Source of the DNA: Pseudomonas abietaniphila
GTDB taxonomy: Bacteria; Pseudomonadota; Gammaproteobacteria; Pseudomonadales; Pseudomonadaceae
Assembly: GCF_039697315.1 (NCBI RefSeq)
Contig: NZ_CP155619.1
Span: 124,001-188,000 of the forward strand
Reading direction: 5' to 3'
Length of the DNA stretch: 64,000 bases
The position numbers and the translations under genes were made by a program. How positions within the stretch are numbered: position 1 is the first letter of the stretch; every line of letters begins with the position of its first letter. The notes under the pieces are model-generated. The model had not been told where the DNA came from, searched no databases, and saw only the letters and a program-made list of their open reading frames with translations. Positions 9,424-18,428 of this stretch are shown one piece after another.

Positions 9424-10650
9424 ATGGCTCACCAAATCAACGCGGCGTGGGGCGCAGGCCCCAGCGCCCGTTACGAACAACTCGCCGAGCGGTTTCGTCC
9501 GCTGTTCGCCAACCTGCGCGAAGGGGCAATCAGCCGCGAGCTTGAACGTCGATTGCCGTTTGAAGAAATCCAGCTGCTCAAGGCATCCGGGTTCACCGCC
9601 GTTCGCGTGCCCAAGGAATATGGCGGTTCGGGCGTCACACTACCTGAACTGACCAACCTGCTGATCGAACTGGGTGAAGCCGATTCCAATCTGGTCCAGG
9701 CGCTACGCGGGCATCTGGGTTTCACGGAAAACCTGCTCAACAGCCGCGATGAAGAGCGCCGCAAGCTGTGGTTCGAGCGACTGGTGCGGGGCGAAACGGT
9801 CGGACCGGCGACCGGCGAAGTCGGCTCGACGCCACAATCCCATCTCAACTCACGTCTGTACCTCGACGGTGAGCAATGGCGCATCGACGGCAACAAGTTC
9901 TATACCACCGGCTGCTTGTACAGCGACTGGATCGAGGTGGCCGTTAGCGATCATGACGACAAGCGAGTATTCGTCACCGTGCGCCGCGATGCCGACGGTG
10001 TCGAGGTCGTGGATGACTGGAACGGTTTCGGCCAGCGCCTCACGGCCAGTGGTACCACGCATGTGCGCGGCGTGGCGGTGGACACTCGCAATATCCTCAG
10101 CGTCGACGAGAAATTTCAATACTCGCCCGCGCTGTATCAGATCGTGCACCTGGCGAATCTGGCCGGTATCGGTCGCGCGCTCAGCGGCGAGGTCGCCGCC
10201 GCCGTGGCCCAGCGCACCCGTAGTTTCAGCAACGGCAATGCCCCGCGCGTCGCTCAGGACCCGCAAGTGCTGCAAGTCGTCGGCAGCCTGCGCGCCGCGG
10301 CCTACAGCGCAGGCGCCATTGTCCTGAAAACCGCCGAAGCGCTGGAACGCGCTTATCAAGCGCGGCTCAACGCAGATGACCACGCCGTCAAACAGGCCGT
10401 GGACATCGCAGAGCTGGAGATTGCGCAGTCGCAAACGGTGGTCAGCGACCTGATTCTGGAGGCGAGCTCGCGCATGTTCGACGCCCTCAGCGCGTCGGCC
10501 ACTTTACGTCCGTTGGGTCTGGACCGATTCTGGCGCAACGCGCGGACGCTGACCTCGCACAACCCGCGCATCTACAAGGACCGTATCGTCGGGGACTTCG
10601 CGGTCAATGGCACAGCGCCGCCTGCGCAATGGAAAATCGGCGTGGTTTGA
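9424..10650 (+). CDS. Acyl-CoA-dehydrogenase-fold monooxygenase (SfnC/DszC-like)
   Basis: The 408-residue protein has the acyl-CoA dehydrogenase fold: helical N-terminal part (LPFEEIQLLKASGFTAVRVP then KEYGGSG), beta-domain with GNKFYTTG and a C-terminal helical domain with FWRNARTLTSHNP. The last block is typical of the DszC/SfnC/SoxC flavin monooxygenases rather than true fatty-acid dehydrogenases. Start ATG 9424 has AAAGAGAG upstream; the frame extends to 9379 without support. It sits directly after the luciferase-like monooxygenase and probably forms an operon with it, pointing to oxidative desulfurisation. No flavin reductase gene is adjacent. Confidence 0.8.
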   Translation: MAHQINAAWGAGPSARYEQLAERFRPLFANLREGAISRELERRLPFEEIQLLKASGFTAVRVPKEYGGSGVTLPELTNLLIELGEADSNLVQALRGHLGFTENLLNSRDEERRKLWFERLVRGETVGPATGEVGSTPQSHLNSRLYLDGEQWRIDGNKFYTTGCLYSDWIEVAVSDHDDKRVFVTVRRDADGVEVVDDWNGFGQRLTASGTTHVRGVAVDTRNILSVDEKFQYSPALYQIVHLANLAGIGRALSGEVAAAVAQRTRSFSNGNAPRVAQDPQVLQVVGSLRAAAYSAGAIVLKTAEALERAYQARLNADDHAVKQAVDIAELEIAQSQTVVSDLILEASSRMFDALSASATLRPLGLDRFWRNARTLTSHNPRIYKDRIVGDFAVNGTAPPAQWKIGVV

Positions 10651-10857
10651 GGCTTTTTGGCGGGTCATCATCATGCCGAGTGACCTTGGCGCGATAAGTT
10701 TGCGCAAGCGTTTGCCGTGCCTCGGCAGGGGGAGCGGAATGTGACAGCCATCCGGGTGTCCGATTCTGCCAAAGCAGGCCCTTTGCGGTTGTGCGCCGGT
10801 CTGGCTGCGTATACTCCGGACAGCGATGAAGCGACAGGCTTTGAATCCGGGGGCCCG

Positions 10858-11835
10858 ATGTCAGAAAAACGTCTTTCTCCACGCACGTCCGGCACTCATG
10901 AGGCCCCGGACCAGGCGTGGTCCGAGCACTACGACATGTCGCGGCTGCGGCGCGACACCGAGCAGACCTACCGCCTCCTGCCCGATCCTCACAGCGGCGT
11001 CGCCATCAGCGTTCTGCCCCCGCCTGCCTCCGCGCACCGGTTGGCCATGCTTGAACTCTGGGCACCGAGCATCACGCCCCCGTCTAAGACCGTCATCACC
11101 CAAAATTCGCCGCCGAACAATCCTCAAGCCGATTTTGCCAGCAGCGCTCACTTGCAAGTCATGGGCGAACTGACGGCCTCCATCGCGCACGAAATCTGCC
11201 AGCCGCTCCTGGCCATCGCTTCTAACGCGGCAGCGTGCATGCGTTGGCTACAACGGGAAAAACCGGTGGTGAGCGAGGCGATCGAGGGGCTCAGGGACAT
11301 TCGTGCCGATTGCGAACGCGCGGCCAATATCGTCGCCGCCCTGCGCGCCCTGACCAGGCAGTCACCCTGCAATCCGCAACCTGTGGACGTAAATGACGTG
11401 ATCCTTGAGGCTGTGAGGCTTCATAGGACCGCGCTGTCCGCCAGGAATGTAGCGCTGGTGATCGACTTGCGCGCCGATCAACCCGTGATAGCCGACCCCG
11501 TGCAGATTCAGCAATTGGTGTTCAACCTGATTGCCAACGCCATGGAGGCCATGGCCGGCCGCGAGTCGCCGGGGGCGATTGTGCGGCTTTCGTCCAGTAC
11601 CTTGCAGGACGGTGTGCAGGTGTCGGTCGAAGACAATGGTCCGGGTATAGCGGTAGAGGACAGGCAGCGGATCTTCGAGGCGTTTCACACCACCAAGGAA
11701 AGCGGGCTGGGGATGGGGTTGACCATTTGCCGTTCGGTGGTGGAGGCGCACAAGGGTAATTTGTATGCCGAGGGGTCGGAGCTGGGGGGTGCGATGATAC
11801 GGTTTCAGTTGCCCACTGGATGTAAGAATCACTGA
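10858..11835 (+). CDS. Orphan soluble sensor histidine kinase
   Basis: From ATG 10858 the product has 325 residues with no membrane segment. The first ~95 residues carry no recognisable sensor domain and are rich in Pro and Ser. The transmitter follows: H-box at His111 in SIAHEICQPLLAI, where this family normally has HEINQPL, so Asn is replaced by Cys; then N-box NLIANAMEAMAG, G1 DNGPGI and G2 GLGMGL. The transmitter closely resembles that of the larger kinase at 49.1-51.4 kb. No response regulator is adjacent. A TATACT box at 10810-10815 may be the -10 element. An upstream in-frame ATG at 10717 would add 47 residues without clear homology. Confidence 0.85.
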   Translation: MSEKRLSPRTSGTHEAPDQAWSEHYDMSRLRRDTEQTYRLLPDPHSGVAISVLPPPASAHRLAMLELWAPSITPPSKTVITQNSPPNNPQADFASSAHLQVMGELTASIAHEICQPLLAIASNAAACMRWLQREKPVVSEAIEGLRDIRADCERAANIVAALRALTRQSPCNPQPVDVNDVILEAVRLHRTALSARNVALVIDLRADQPVIADPVQIQQLVFNLIANAMEAMAGRESPGAIVRLSSSTLQDGVQVSVEDNGPGIAVEDRQRIFEAFHTTKESGLGMGLTICRSVVEAHKGNLYAEGSELGGAMIRFQLPTGCKNH

Positions 11836-12303
11836 TTTCCTGCACGGGGTTGGGTTGGGGTGTATATCCGTTTCTTGCGGCGGCCCTGCCCACGCCACCT
11901 GCGTTCAGCCTGCACCCAAGTCGCGATGTGTGGTGTCTGGGCTTTCTCGGTTTGAAGATCAAAAGCGAGCGAGCTCAGACAATTTCTGCTGGCCGGCGCA
12001 AATCTCCTGACCGCCGCCTTACCTGTGGGAGACGTCGGACGTTAGGACGGCAGCGAATGCAGCCGGTCGTTCAACCATGACGGTTTTGGCCCTCCGCCTC
12101 CTTCAGAACCCGCGCGGACGAAGCTCGCGCCCGCAGGCTTCAATCAGCCCACCGCCAGGGTTGCAGTGACACTGGCGAATCTGACCCGGTGATAAATAGG
12201 CCATCTGTACCGAAAATCTCTCGAATTGGCCTAAACTGCCGCCTTGAAAGGCTTGTACCTCTTTGGCATCCGCCGATGGGGTCGCGATGAAGGCGGTTGA
12301 GGC
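11836..12303. repeat. Intergenic region with degraded dispersed repeat and REP-like half
   Basis: About 11885-11975 is an inverted, shortened copy of the dispersed element found at 26577-26798 and 36136-36358 (shared block GCGTTCAGCCTGCACCCAAG). At 12022-12062 GTGGGAGACGTCGGACGTTAGG resembles the 155-bp array unit. The remainder probably holds the promoter of the downstream regulator. No gene is supported. Confidence 0.6.
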
Positions 12304-13278
12304 ATGCAAGACCCTGATTTTCTTAAGACTGTTGTGATGGTGCTGTTCAACGACGTGCTGATGCTCGACGTGACCGGCCCGATGGACGTTTTTTCGATTT
12401 CAAATCGCCTGTTGCCCAAGGAAAGACAGTACCGGCTCGTCACGGTGTCGGACCGGTCCGGGCTGGTGCGCAGTTCTTGCGGTCTCAAAGTGCACGCCGA
12501 TCTGCGGCTGCAGGACTGTCCCGCCAATGTCGACCTGCTGCTGGTCCCCGGAGGCCCGGGCGCATACGGCTTCATCCACCCGGAGCTGACCGCCTGGCTG
12601 CCTGCTGCGGCAAAAAACGCACGCCGCTTTGGCGCGATCTGTACGGGGATCTTTCTGCTGGGCGAAGCCGGTTTGATCGACGGTTATCGTTGCACGACCC
12701 ACTGGAATTATGTCGAGCGGCTGGCTCAGCGTTTTCCCGAGGCGCGGGTGGAAACCGAGCAGATTTACGTCATGGACCGCAACCTGATCACTTCGGGCGG
12801 TATTACGGCGGGCATTGACATGGCGCTGGCCGTGGTCGCTGAAGATCACGGCAAGGACATCGCGCTGGAAGTCGCCAAGGTGCTGCTGGTGGTGATGAAA
12901 CGCCAGGGCGGTCAGACGCCTTATGGTCCATTGCTGGCTGCGGTACCCCGCGACGGCAGTGCCATTGCCAAAGTCCAGGCGCATGTCGTCGATCACATCG
13001 AGGCGCCCTACACCATCGATCGAATGGCCGAAATTGCCGCCATGAGCCCACGCAATTTCGCCCGTGCTTTCCAGCGTGACGTCGGCATGACACCCATGCA
13101 GTACGTGCAGAATGCGCGCATCGATCGCGCCCGCAAGCTGCTGGAATCCTGCGATGTCCCGCTTAAAGTGCTGGCCGCGCGCTGCGGTTTCGGCAGCGCG
13201 CGACACATGCGCAAAGTGTTCAGCGAGCGTATTGGCCTGTCGCCGAATCAGTATCGGCAGCAGTTCGGCGGCGAATGA
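12304..13278 (+). CDS. GlxA-family transcriptional regulator (DJ-1/PfpI + AraC HTH)
   Basis: The 324-residue protein has an N-terminal DJ-1/PfpI-like domain (about 10-190; VVMVLFNDVLMLDVTGP, LLVPGGPGAYG and the Cys of GAICTGIFLL near 115) and a C-terminal AraC double helix-turn-helix (about 215-320; MSPRNFARAFQRDVGMTP and CGFGSARHMRKVF). This is the GlxA/CdhR/ArgR architecture, in which the DJ-1 domain senses a small metabolite and the protein usually activates neighbouring genes. The gene lies 170 bp before the exported hydrolase and is in the same direction, so the hydrolase is a possible target. Confidence 0.92.
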   Translation: MQDPDFLKTVVMVLFNDVLMLDVTGPMDVFSISNRLLPKERQYRLVTVSDRSGLVRSSCGLKVHADLRLQDCPANVDLLLVPGGPGAYGFIHPELTAWLPAAAKNARRFGAICTGIFLLGEAGLIDGYRCTTHWNYVERLAQRFPEARVETEQIYVMDRNLITSGGITAGIDMALAVVAEDHGKDIALEVAKVLLVVMKRQGGQTPYGPLLAAVPRDGSAIAKVQAHVVDHIEAPYTIDRMAEIAAMSPRNFARAFQRDVGMTPMQYVQNARIDRARKLLESCDVPLKVLAARCGFGSARHMRKVFSERIGLSPNQYRQQFGGE

Positions 13279-13448
13279 TCGAGGGGTGGTTTTGTATCGC
13301 TGTGTATCTGAATCACGCCGGGATACGCAGGCATTCATCCGCGGGGTGATTCGACACACGCAAGATACGTTGTCGCGTTGAAATGCACGCACGGTTTGAA
13401 GGGGCCCCGCCGGGTCTCCTGGCCATGAATGTGTATGGAGACATCCCC

Positions 13449-14492
13449 ATGAAGCTGGCATTGCAGAACACCACCACCGGCCGTCTGTTCACCGCATCGC
13501 TGCTCGCGGCAAGCCTGTTTGGCGTGCTGGGCACAGCCCAGGCGCAAGACACTGCCACGCCCCCCACCACTGCCGTCAGCCATGCGGCGCCCTCGCCGTT
13601 CGGCCCCCTCAAGCACGTCAAGGCTGGCCTGCTGGACGTGGCGTATGCCGAAACCGGCCCGGCAGACGGGCAAGTGGTGATTCTCCTGCACGGCTGGCCG
13701 TACGACATTCATAGCTATGACGACGTCGCGCCTTTGCTTGCCGCCAAAGGATATCGGGTGCTGATGCCTTATGCCCGTGGCTACGGCGATACGCATTTCC
13801 TGTCCGACAAAACCCTGCGTAACGGCCAACCGGCTGCGCTGGCCAGCGATGTCATCGACTTCATGGACGCGCTCAAGATCAAGCAGGCCTTGCTTGGCGG
13901 TTATGACTGGGGCGCACGCTCAGCCGACATCGTCTCCGCCCTGTGGCCGGAACGCGTGAAAGCGCTGGTGTCGGTCAGCGGCTACCTGATCGGCAACCAG
14001 GCGGCGGGCAAGAACCCGCTGCCACCCAAAGCCGAACTCCAATGGTGGTACCAGTTCTACTTCGCCACCGACCGCGGCCGTGCCGGTTATGAAAAGAACA
14101 CCCACGATTTCGCCAAACTGATCTGGCAGACCGCCTCGCCGAAATGGGCATTCGATGACGCGACCTATGATCGCAGTGCCAAGGCATTGGAAAACCCCGA
14201 TCACGTCGACATCACGGTGTTCAACTACCGCTGGCGCCTGGGCCAGGTTGCGGGTGAGTCACGCTACGACGCGCTGGAACAGAAACTCGCCACCGCCCCC
14301 TCCATCGGCGTGCCGACCATCACGCTGGAAGGCGACGCAAACGGTGCTCCGCATCCGGCGCCCGAGGATTACGCCAAGCGCTTTACGGGCAAATACGAAT
14401 TCCGTCTGATCAACGGCGGCATCGGCCATAACCTGCCGCAAGAAGCGCCACAGGCGTTCGCGCAAGCCGTGATCGATGCGGATCATTTGTAA
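13449..14492 (+). CDS. Exported alpha/beta hydrolase, epoxide-hydrolase/dehalogenase-like
   Basis: From ATG 13449 the product has 347 residues. GGAG at 13437-13440 and the signal peptide that begins exactly there (MKLALQ..., ending near AQAQD) fix the start; the longer frame from 13383 has neither. The mature part has the oxyanion motif HGWP (81-84) and a nucleophile elbow GGYDWGARSA with Asp153 instead of Ser, as in epoxide hydrolases and haloalkane dehalogenases. A catalytic His is likely in GGIGHNLP near the C-terminus. It should act in the periplasm. The substrate is unknown. Confidence 0.85.
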   Translation: MKLALQNTTTGRLFTASLLAASLFGVLGTAQAQDTATPPTTAVSHAAPSPFGPLKHVKAGLLDVAYAETGPADGQVVILLHGWPYDIHSYDDVAPLLAAKGYRVLMPYARGYGDTHFLSDKTLRNGQPAALASDVIDFMDALKIKQALLGGYDWGARSADIVSALWPERVKALVSVSGYLIGNQAAGKNPLPPKAELQWWYQFYFATDRGRAGYEKNTHDFAKLIWQTASPKWAFDDATYDRSAKALENPDHVDITVFNYRWRLGQVAGESRYDALEQKLATAPSIGVPTITLEGDANGAPHPAPEDYAKRFTGKYEFRLINGGIGHNLPQEAPQAFAQAVIDADHL

Positions 14493-14816
14493 CGGGTGAC
14501 CGGTGCCGTCGGCGAGGTGGGCCAACTGCCTCGCCGTCACCTTCTTTGCTGCAACCTGCCGTCACCGTGACATTCGGGTGTCACCGACACCAACCCGCCA
14601 GCTGAATGTCTTTTGCCCTCAAGGGCTTGCAAACGCTGCCGCACCGCCCTCTCTAAATCTGCTTGCCACCTAAAGATCTTGCTCCTAGACTCCGATGCAT
14701 GCGTATGCAAGACAGGCTTCCGCAGCTGTGTCTTGCGCCCCGCCACGGCGGGAGGAAGCTAGCCAAAGGGCGTCTGGATCTGCCCGGATAAGAATAAAAA
14801 AAAGCAGGTGATGACG
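14493..14816. other. Promoter region of the ABC-transporter/catabolic operon
   Basis: About 324 bp. A hairpin CGGCGAGG...CCTCGCCG at 14510-14536 may be a weak terminator of the hydrolase gene. The palindromic operator at 14695-14710 is described separately. Nothing else is seen. Confidence 0.5.
14695..14710. promoter_or_regulatory. Candidate operator, copy 1 (ATGCATGCGTATGCAA)
   Basis: This 16-bp near-palindrome is, read on the other strand, TTGCATACGCATGCAT. It matches 15 of 16 bases of the element at 24454-24469 upstream of the oppositely directed dehydrogenase operon. It lies 107-122 bp before the ABC ATPase start. The form is like operators of GntR/LacI-type repressors. No GntR or LacI gene is found in the window. 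Confidence 0.65.
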
Positions 14817-16358
14817 ATGAATGCGTCCGTACACCAGGAACAACCGATCCTGCAGGTCAATGCCCTGCGTAAGTCCTACGGCCCCACCCATGCATTGGGC
14901 GGCGTCAGCTTCCAGATTTTCGCTGGAGAGGTGCACGCCTTGCTCGGTGAGAACGGCGCCGGCAAGTCGACACTGGTCAAGATTCTCACCGGGGTCGTCG
15001 CACCCAACGACGGAACCATGCAGTTCGCCGGTAGCGCTTATGCGCCCCGAACCATTCTGCAGGCGCGCGCCGCTGGCATCACGACGGCTTTTCAAGAACT
15101 CAGCCTGCTGACCAACCTGACCGTTGCGGAAAACCTGGCCCTGCCCAGGCAGACCAAAGGTTGGGGACGGTTGAACTCAAAGGCGAAGAACTGCGTTGCA
15201 GCCACCGCCACGCTGCTGCGCTACGGCCTTTCCGAGCTCAACCCCAATACCCGGGTGAGCGAACTGTCGCTCGCAGACCGACAGCGTCTGGAGATCGTTC
15301 GCGCGCTCAGCCATTCGCCTTCACTGCTGATTCTGGATGAGCCCACCGCGGTACTGCCCTCGACCGATTGGCTGTTCGATCTGATTCGCAAGGAAACCGC
15401 CAAAGGGACGGCGGTCCTTTACATCTCCCATCGCCTCAACGAGATCCGCCAGCTGTGCAGCCGCGCCACGGTCCTGCGCAGTGGTTGCAGCATCGAAACC
15501 ACTGACCTGCAGAACACCGACGACGCGCGCATCTTCGAGATGATGGTCGGTCAGCGCATGGCATCGACCCTGAAGTCGTCCCACGTCCCGGCCGTTTCGT
15601 CACAGCCCCCCCGATTCCAGGTCACTGGACTGGACGCCGGTATGATCAAAGACCTGAGCTTTAAACTGCTTCCCGGTCAGATCGTGGGGGTGGCGGGGCT
15701 GGACGGTCAGGGTCAGTGCGACCTGTTTCACGCGCTGTATGGCTTGATTCCCAAGCGCGCCGGCACGCTGGAAGTCGATGGTAAAACCGTGACGATCAAT
15801 TCGCCTTCCGGAGCGCTTGCGGCAGGTATTCAAGTCGCGCTCTTGCCCGAGGAGCGCAAGACGCAAGGGGTTTTCGGTGATCTGCCGGTCCGGGCGAACA
15901 TGGCGATCTCAGCGCTCAACCGCATCGGCTTGCTCGGCTTCACCACACGCAAAAGCGAGCGGCAACTGGCCAAGGGTGTCGCCAGCGAGGTTGATCTTCA
16001 GGAGCGTTACCTGGATTTCCAGATCAGCGAATTGTCGGGCGGCAACCAGCAAAAAGCACTGCTCGGGCGCGTCCTGCTCACTCATGCCAATACCCTGCTG
16101 TTATTTGACCCGACGCGCGGGGTCGATGTGGGCACCAAGCAGGCCCTTTACCTTGCTATCGAGGCGTATGCCCGAAACGGCGGCGCGGTGCTGCTCTATT
16201 CTTCTGAACTCGCGGAACTGGTGCGATTGAGCGATCGTTGCCTGGTCATTTACGAAGGCCGCATCGCCGCGGAACTGGAAGGTGAGGCGATCGAAGAAAC
16301 CCGACTCGTGGCGGCCGCCACGGGCAACCGTCGACACGCGGAAGGAGAAGCCGCATGA
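14817..16358 (+). CDS. Sugar ABC transporter ATP-binding protein (RbsA/MglA class)
   Basis: The ~513-residue protein has two ABC domains in tandem, as in ribose-type importers. Domain 1 has a good Walker A (GENGAGKST) and Walker B (LLILDEPTA) but a poor signature (LSLADRQ). Domain 2 has a degenerate Walker A (GLDGQGQCD) and a good signature (LSGGNQQKALLGR). GTG 14808, ATG 14811 and ATG 14817 are in frame; GCAGG at 14804-14808 fits 14817 best. It overlaps the first permease gene by 4 bp (ATGA). It energises uptake for the catabolic enzymes encoded downstream. Confidence 0.93.
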   Translation: MNASVHQEQPILQVNALRKSYGPTHALGGVSFQIFAGEVHALLGENGAGKSTLVKILTGVVAPNDGTMQFAGSAYAPRTILQARAAGITTAFQELSLLTNLTVAENLALPRQTKGWGRLNSKAKNCVAATATLLRYGLSELNPNTRVSELSLADRQRLEIVRALSHSPSLLILDEPTAVLPSTDWLFDLIRKETAKGTAVLYISHRLNEIRQLCSRATVLRSGCSIETTDLQNTDDARIFEMMVGQRMASTLKSSHVPAVSSQPPRFQVTGLDAGMIKDLSFKLLPGQIVGVAGLDGQGQCDLFHALYGLIPKRAGTLEVDGKTVTINSPSGALAAGIQVALLPEERKTQGVFGDLPVRANMAISALNRIGLLGFTTRKSERQLAKGVASEVDLQERYLDFQISELSGGNQQKALLGRVLLTHANTLLLFDPTRGVDVGTKQALYLAIEAYARNGGAVLLYSSELAELVRLSDRCLVIYEGRIAAELEGEAIEETRLVAAATGNRRHAEGEAA

Positions 16359-17317
16359 CAAAGCCGTCTTCTTACCTGACCGCACTCTCCCGAAGCGGCG
16401 CGGGCACCGCTGCCCTGCTCTACCTTGTGCTCTTCGTGGCCTACGCGAGCGTTGAACGCAGTGCGCTGAGCGTGTCGGCGTTCAGCGACCTGATCAACAA
16501 CGCCTCGCCGCTGGCGATCGCGGCCGCCGGCGGCACGCTGATCGTGCTGTTGCGCAGTTTCGACCTGTCGGTGGCCGGTGTCATTTCGTTGGTCAATGTG
16601 ATCCTGGCGAGCTACCCGCTGGAAGACGCCACTGGCGCGGGCATCAGCCTCTGCCTGGCGTTGGCGATTGGCGCCCTGGTTGGCCTGGTGAATGGCGTGC
16701 TGGTCGCCTATGGCGGGTTCCAGTCGATTGCCGTGACGCTGGCCACGATGATCATGACCGGCGGCCTGGCGCTGGTGATCCTTGATGCACCCGGTGGGTC
16801 GGTCGCCGAATGGTTGAGCGAGACGCTGACCGATACGTTAGGGCCGGTGCCGATTTCAGGCCTGGTATTGCTGGCGGTGGTGATCGTGTGGGCGGTGATT
16901 CGAAAAACCGACTTCGGCGTGTCGCTGTACGCGGTCGGCCAGGACGAACACGCCGCTGCCCTGTCTGGCATAAAAGTACAGCGCACGCGCTGCCTGGCGT
17001 TTGTCATTGCAGGGGCGCTGTATGGCCTGAGCGGCTACATGCTCTCGGCGCAAACCGCCACCGGCAACCCGACGGCGGGCAATTCACTGTTGCTGCTGAC
17101 CTTTGCTGCGATCGCGTTGGGCGGCACCTCGTTTCGAGGCGGCACGGGTGGCCTGACCGGCAGCATCATCGGCGCCGCCAGTCTGATGCTGCTGCAGAAG
17201 CTACTGTTCTCCATTGGGGTGCAGTCGTTCTACATCGGTTTGCTTCAAGGTGTGGTCATGATCCTCGCCGTCAGCCTGATGAACGTGGGCGAATGGTTCA
17301 ACGTGAGGAAAGCCTGA
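16355..17317 (+). CDS. Sugar ABC transporter permease 1 (RbsC class)
   Basis: The 320-residue inner-membrane protein has 8-10 hydrophobic segments and the permease signature of the ribose/xylose class (INNASPLAIAAAGGTLIVLL and ALGGTSFRGGTGGLTGSIIG). Translationally coupled to the ATPase gene by a 4-bp overlap and followed after 1 nt by the second permease gene, so the channel is probably a heterodimer. Confidence 0.92.
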   Translation: MTKPSSYLTALSRSGAGTAALLYLVLFVAYASVERSALSVSAFSDLINNASPLAIAAAGGTLIVLLRSFDLSVAGVISLVNVILASYPLEDATGAGISLCLALAIGALVGLVNGVLVAYGGFQSIAVTLATMIMTGGLALVILDAPGGSVAEWLSETLTDTLGPVPISGLVLLAVVIVWAVIRKTDFGVSLYAVGQDEHAAALSGIKVQRTRCLAFVIAGALYGLSGYMLSAQTATGNPTAGNSLLLLTFAAIALGGTSFRGGTGGLTGSIIGAASLMLLQKLLFSIGVQSFYIGLLQGVVMILAVSLMNVGEWFNVRKA

Positions 17318-17318
17318 G

Positions 17319-18380
17319 ATGAGCAGCGTGCAGATCAAGTCGCCCGATTCCGCGCAAGCCGACGCCGTGAACGACGCCCCTCCCGACACCGCCACTGCGG
17401 ACACTCGCAAATCGTCGCGGCTGTCCCGTGAAACGCTGAACATCGCCGGTGTGTTCCTGCTCTGCGTGCTGGCCATGCTCGCCGCCCGCTGGATCAACCC
17501 GAACGCCGGTGGTTATCAGCAGCTCGAAACGATTCTGGTGCTCTGCTCCTTTCTGGTGGTCGTGGCATTTGGTCAGGGGCTCGTGGTGTTGATCGGCGGC
17601 CTGGACCTGTCCATTCCCTCAGTGATCACCCTGGGTGGCATTCTGACCGCCGTGTGGGTCGGCGCGGACGGCGGCATCGTTAAAACCTGCGCCGTGCTTG
17701 CGGCCTGTGCCGGTGTCGGGGTGTTGAACGGTCTGGGAATCGGCATCTTCAAGGTCCCCGCCTTCATCATGACCCTGGCCATGGGCATCATCGTCTACAG
17801 CCTGTGCCTGGGCGCAACCGGCGGCTCTCCCAACGGTGTTTCGCCAAAAGCCCTGACCTGGCTCATGAGTGGTCGCGCGGCAGGCATTCCGGTCATCGTG
17901 ATCTTCACGGTCATCGGGGCGGTGATCGCTTACCTCGTGCAGTCGCGCACCCGTTTCGGCATCCGCTTGTACGCGATGGGTTCGAACCCGACGGCCGCCC
18001 GTTTTGCCGGGCTGCACACCCTGCGCCTGACCCTCATGACCTATGCCTTGTGCGGGCTGCTCGCGGGGGTGACCGGCATGCTGCTGGTCGGCTATTCCAA
18101 TGGCGCGACGTTGCGCATGGGCGAGCCGTATCTGCTGCCCTCGGTCGCGGCGGTGGTGATTGGCGGGTCCGCGATCAGCGGCGGGCGCGGCAGCTTTCTG
18201 GGCACCCTGGCCGGCGCGCTGTTGCTGACCATCCTGGACATGATCATTTCCAGCCTCGGTTTTTCCCAAGGCTGGCGAACCGTTATCTCCGGGGCAATCA
18301 TCCTGTTCGCCATCCTCCTTCAGCACGAAGGGGCGATGGATTATCTGCGTTCACTCAAAGGCCGCAACAGCACCACCTGA
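17319..18380 (+). CDS. Sugar ABC transporter permease 2 (RbsC class)
   Basis: The 353-residue protein starts with a cytosolic tail of about 40 residues rich in Asp, Ala and Ser, followed by multiple membrane segments and the class motif VVIGGSAISGGRGSFLGTLAG. The conserved FGIRLYAMGSNPTAARFAG block is typical of RbsC-like permeases. It starts 1 nt after the stop of permease 1. Confidence 0.92.
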   Translation: MSSVQIKSPDSAQADAVNDAPPDTATADTRKSSRLSRETLNIAGVFLLCVLAMLAARWINPNAGGYQQLETILVLCSFLVVVAFGQGLVVLIGGLDLSIPSVITLGGILTAVWVGADGGIVKTCAVLAACAGVGVLNGLGIGIFKVPAFIMTLAMGIIVYSLCLGATGGSPNGVSPKALTWLMSGRAAGIPVIVIFTVIGAVIAYLVQSRTRFGIRLYAMGSNPTAARFAGLHTLRLTLMTYALCGLLAGVTGMLLVGYSNGATLRMGEPYLLPSVAAVVIGGSAISGGRGSFLGTLAGALLLTILDMIISSLGFSQGWRTVISGAIILFAILLQHEGAMDYLRSLKGRNSTT

Positions 18381-18428
18381 ACCGCGTTCACCGCCACATT
18401 CACCGCTACTTACAACAACAAAAGGCGC

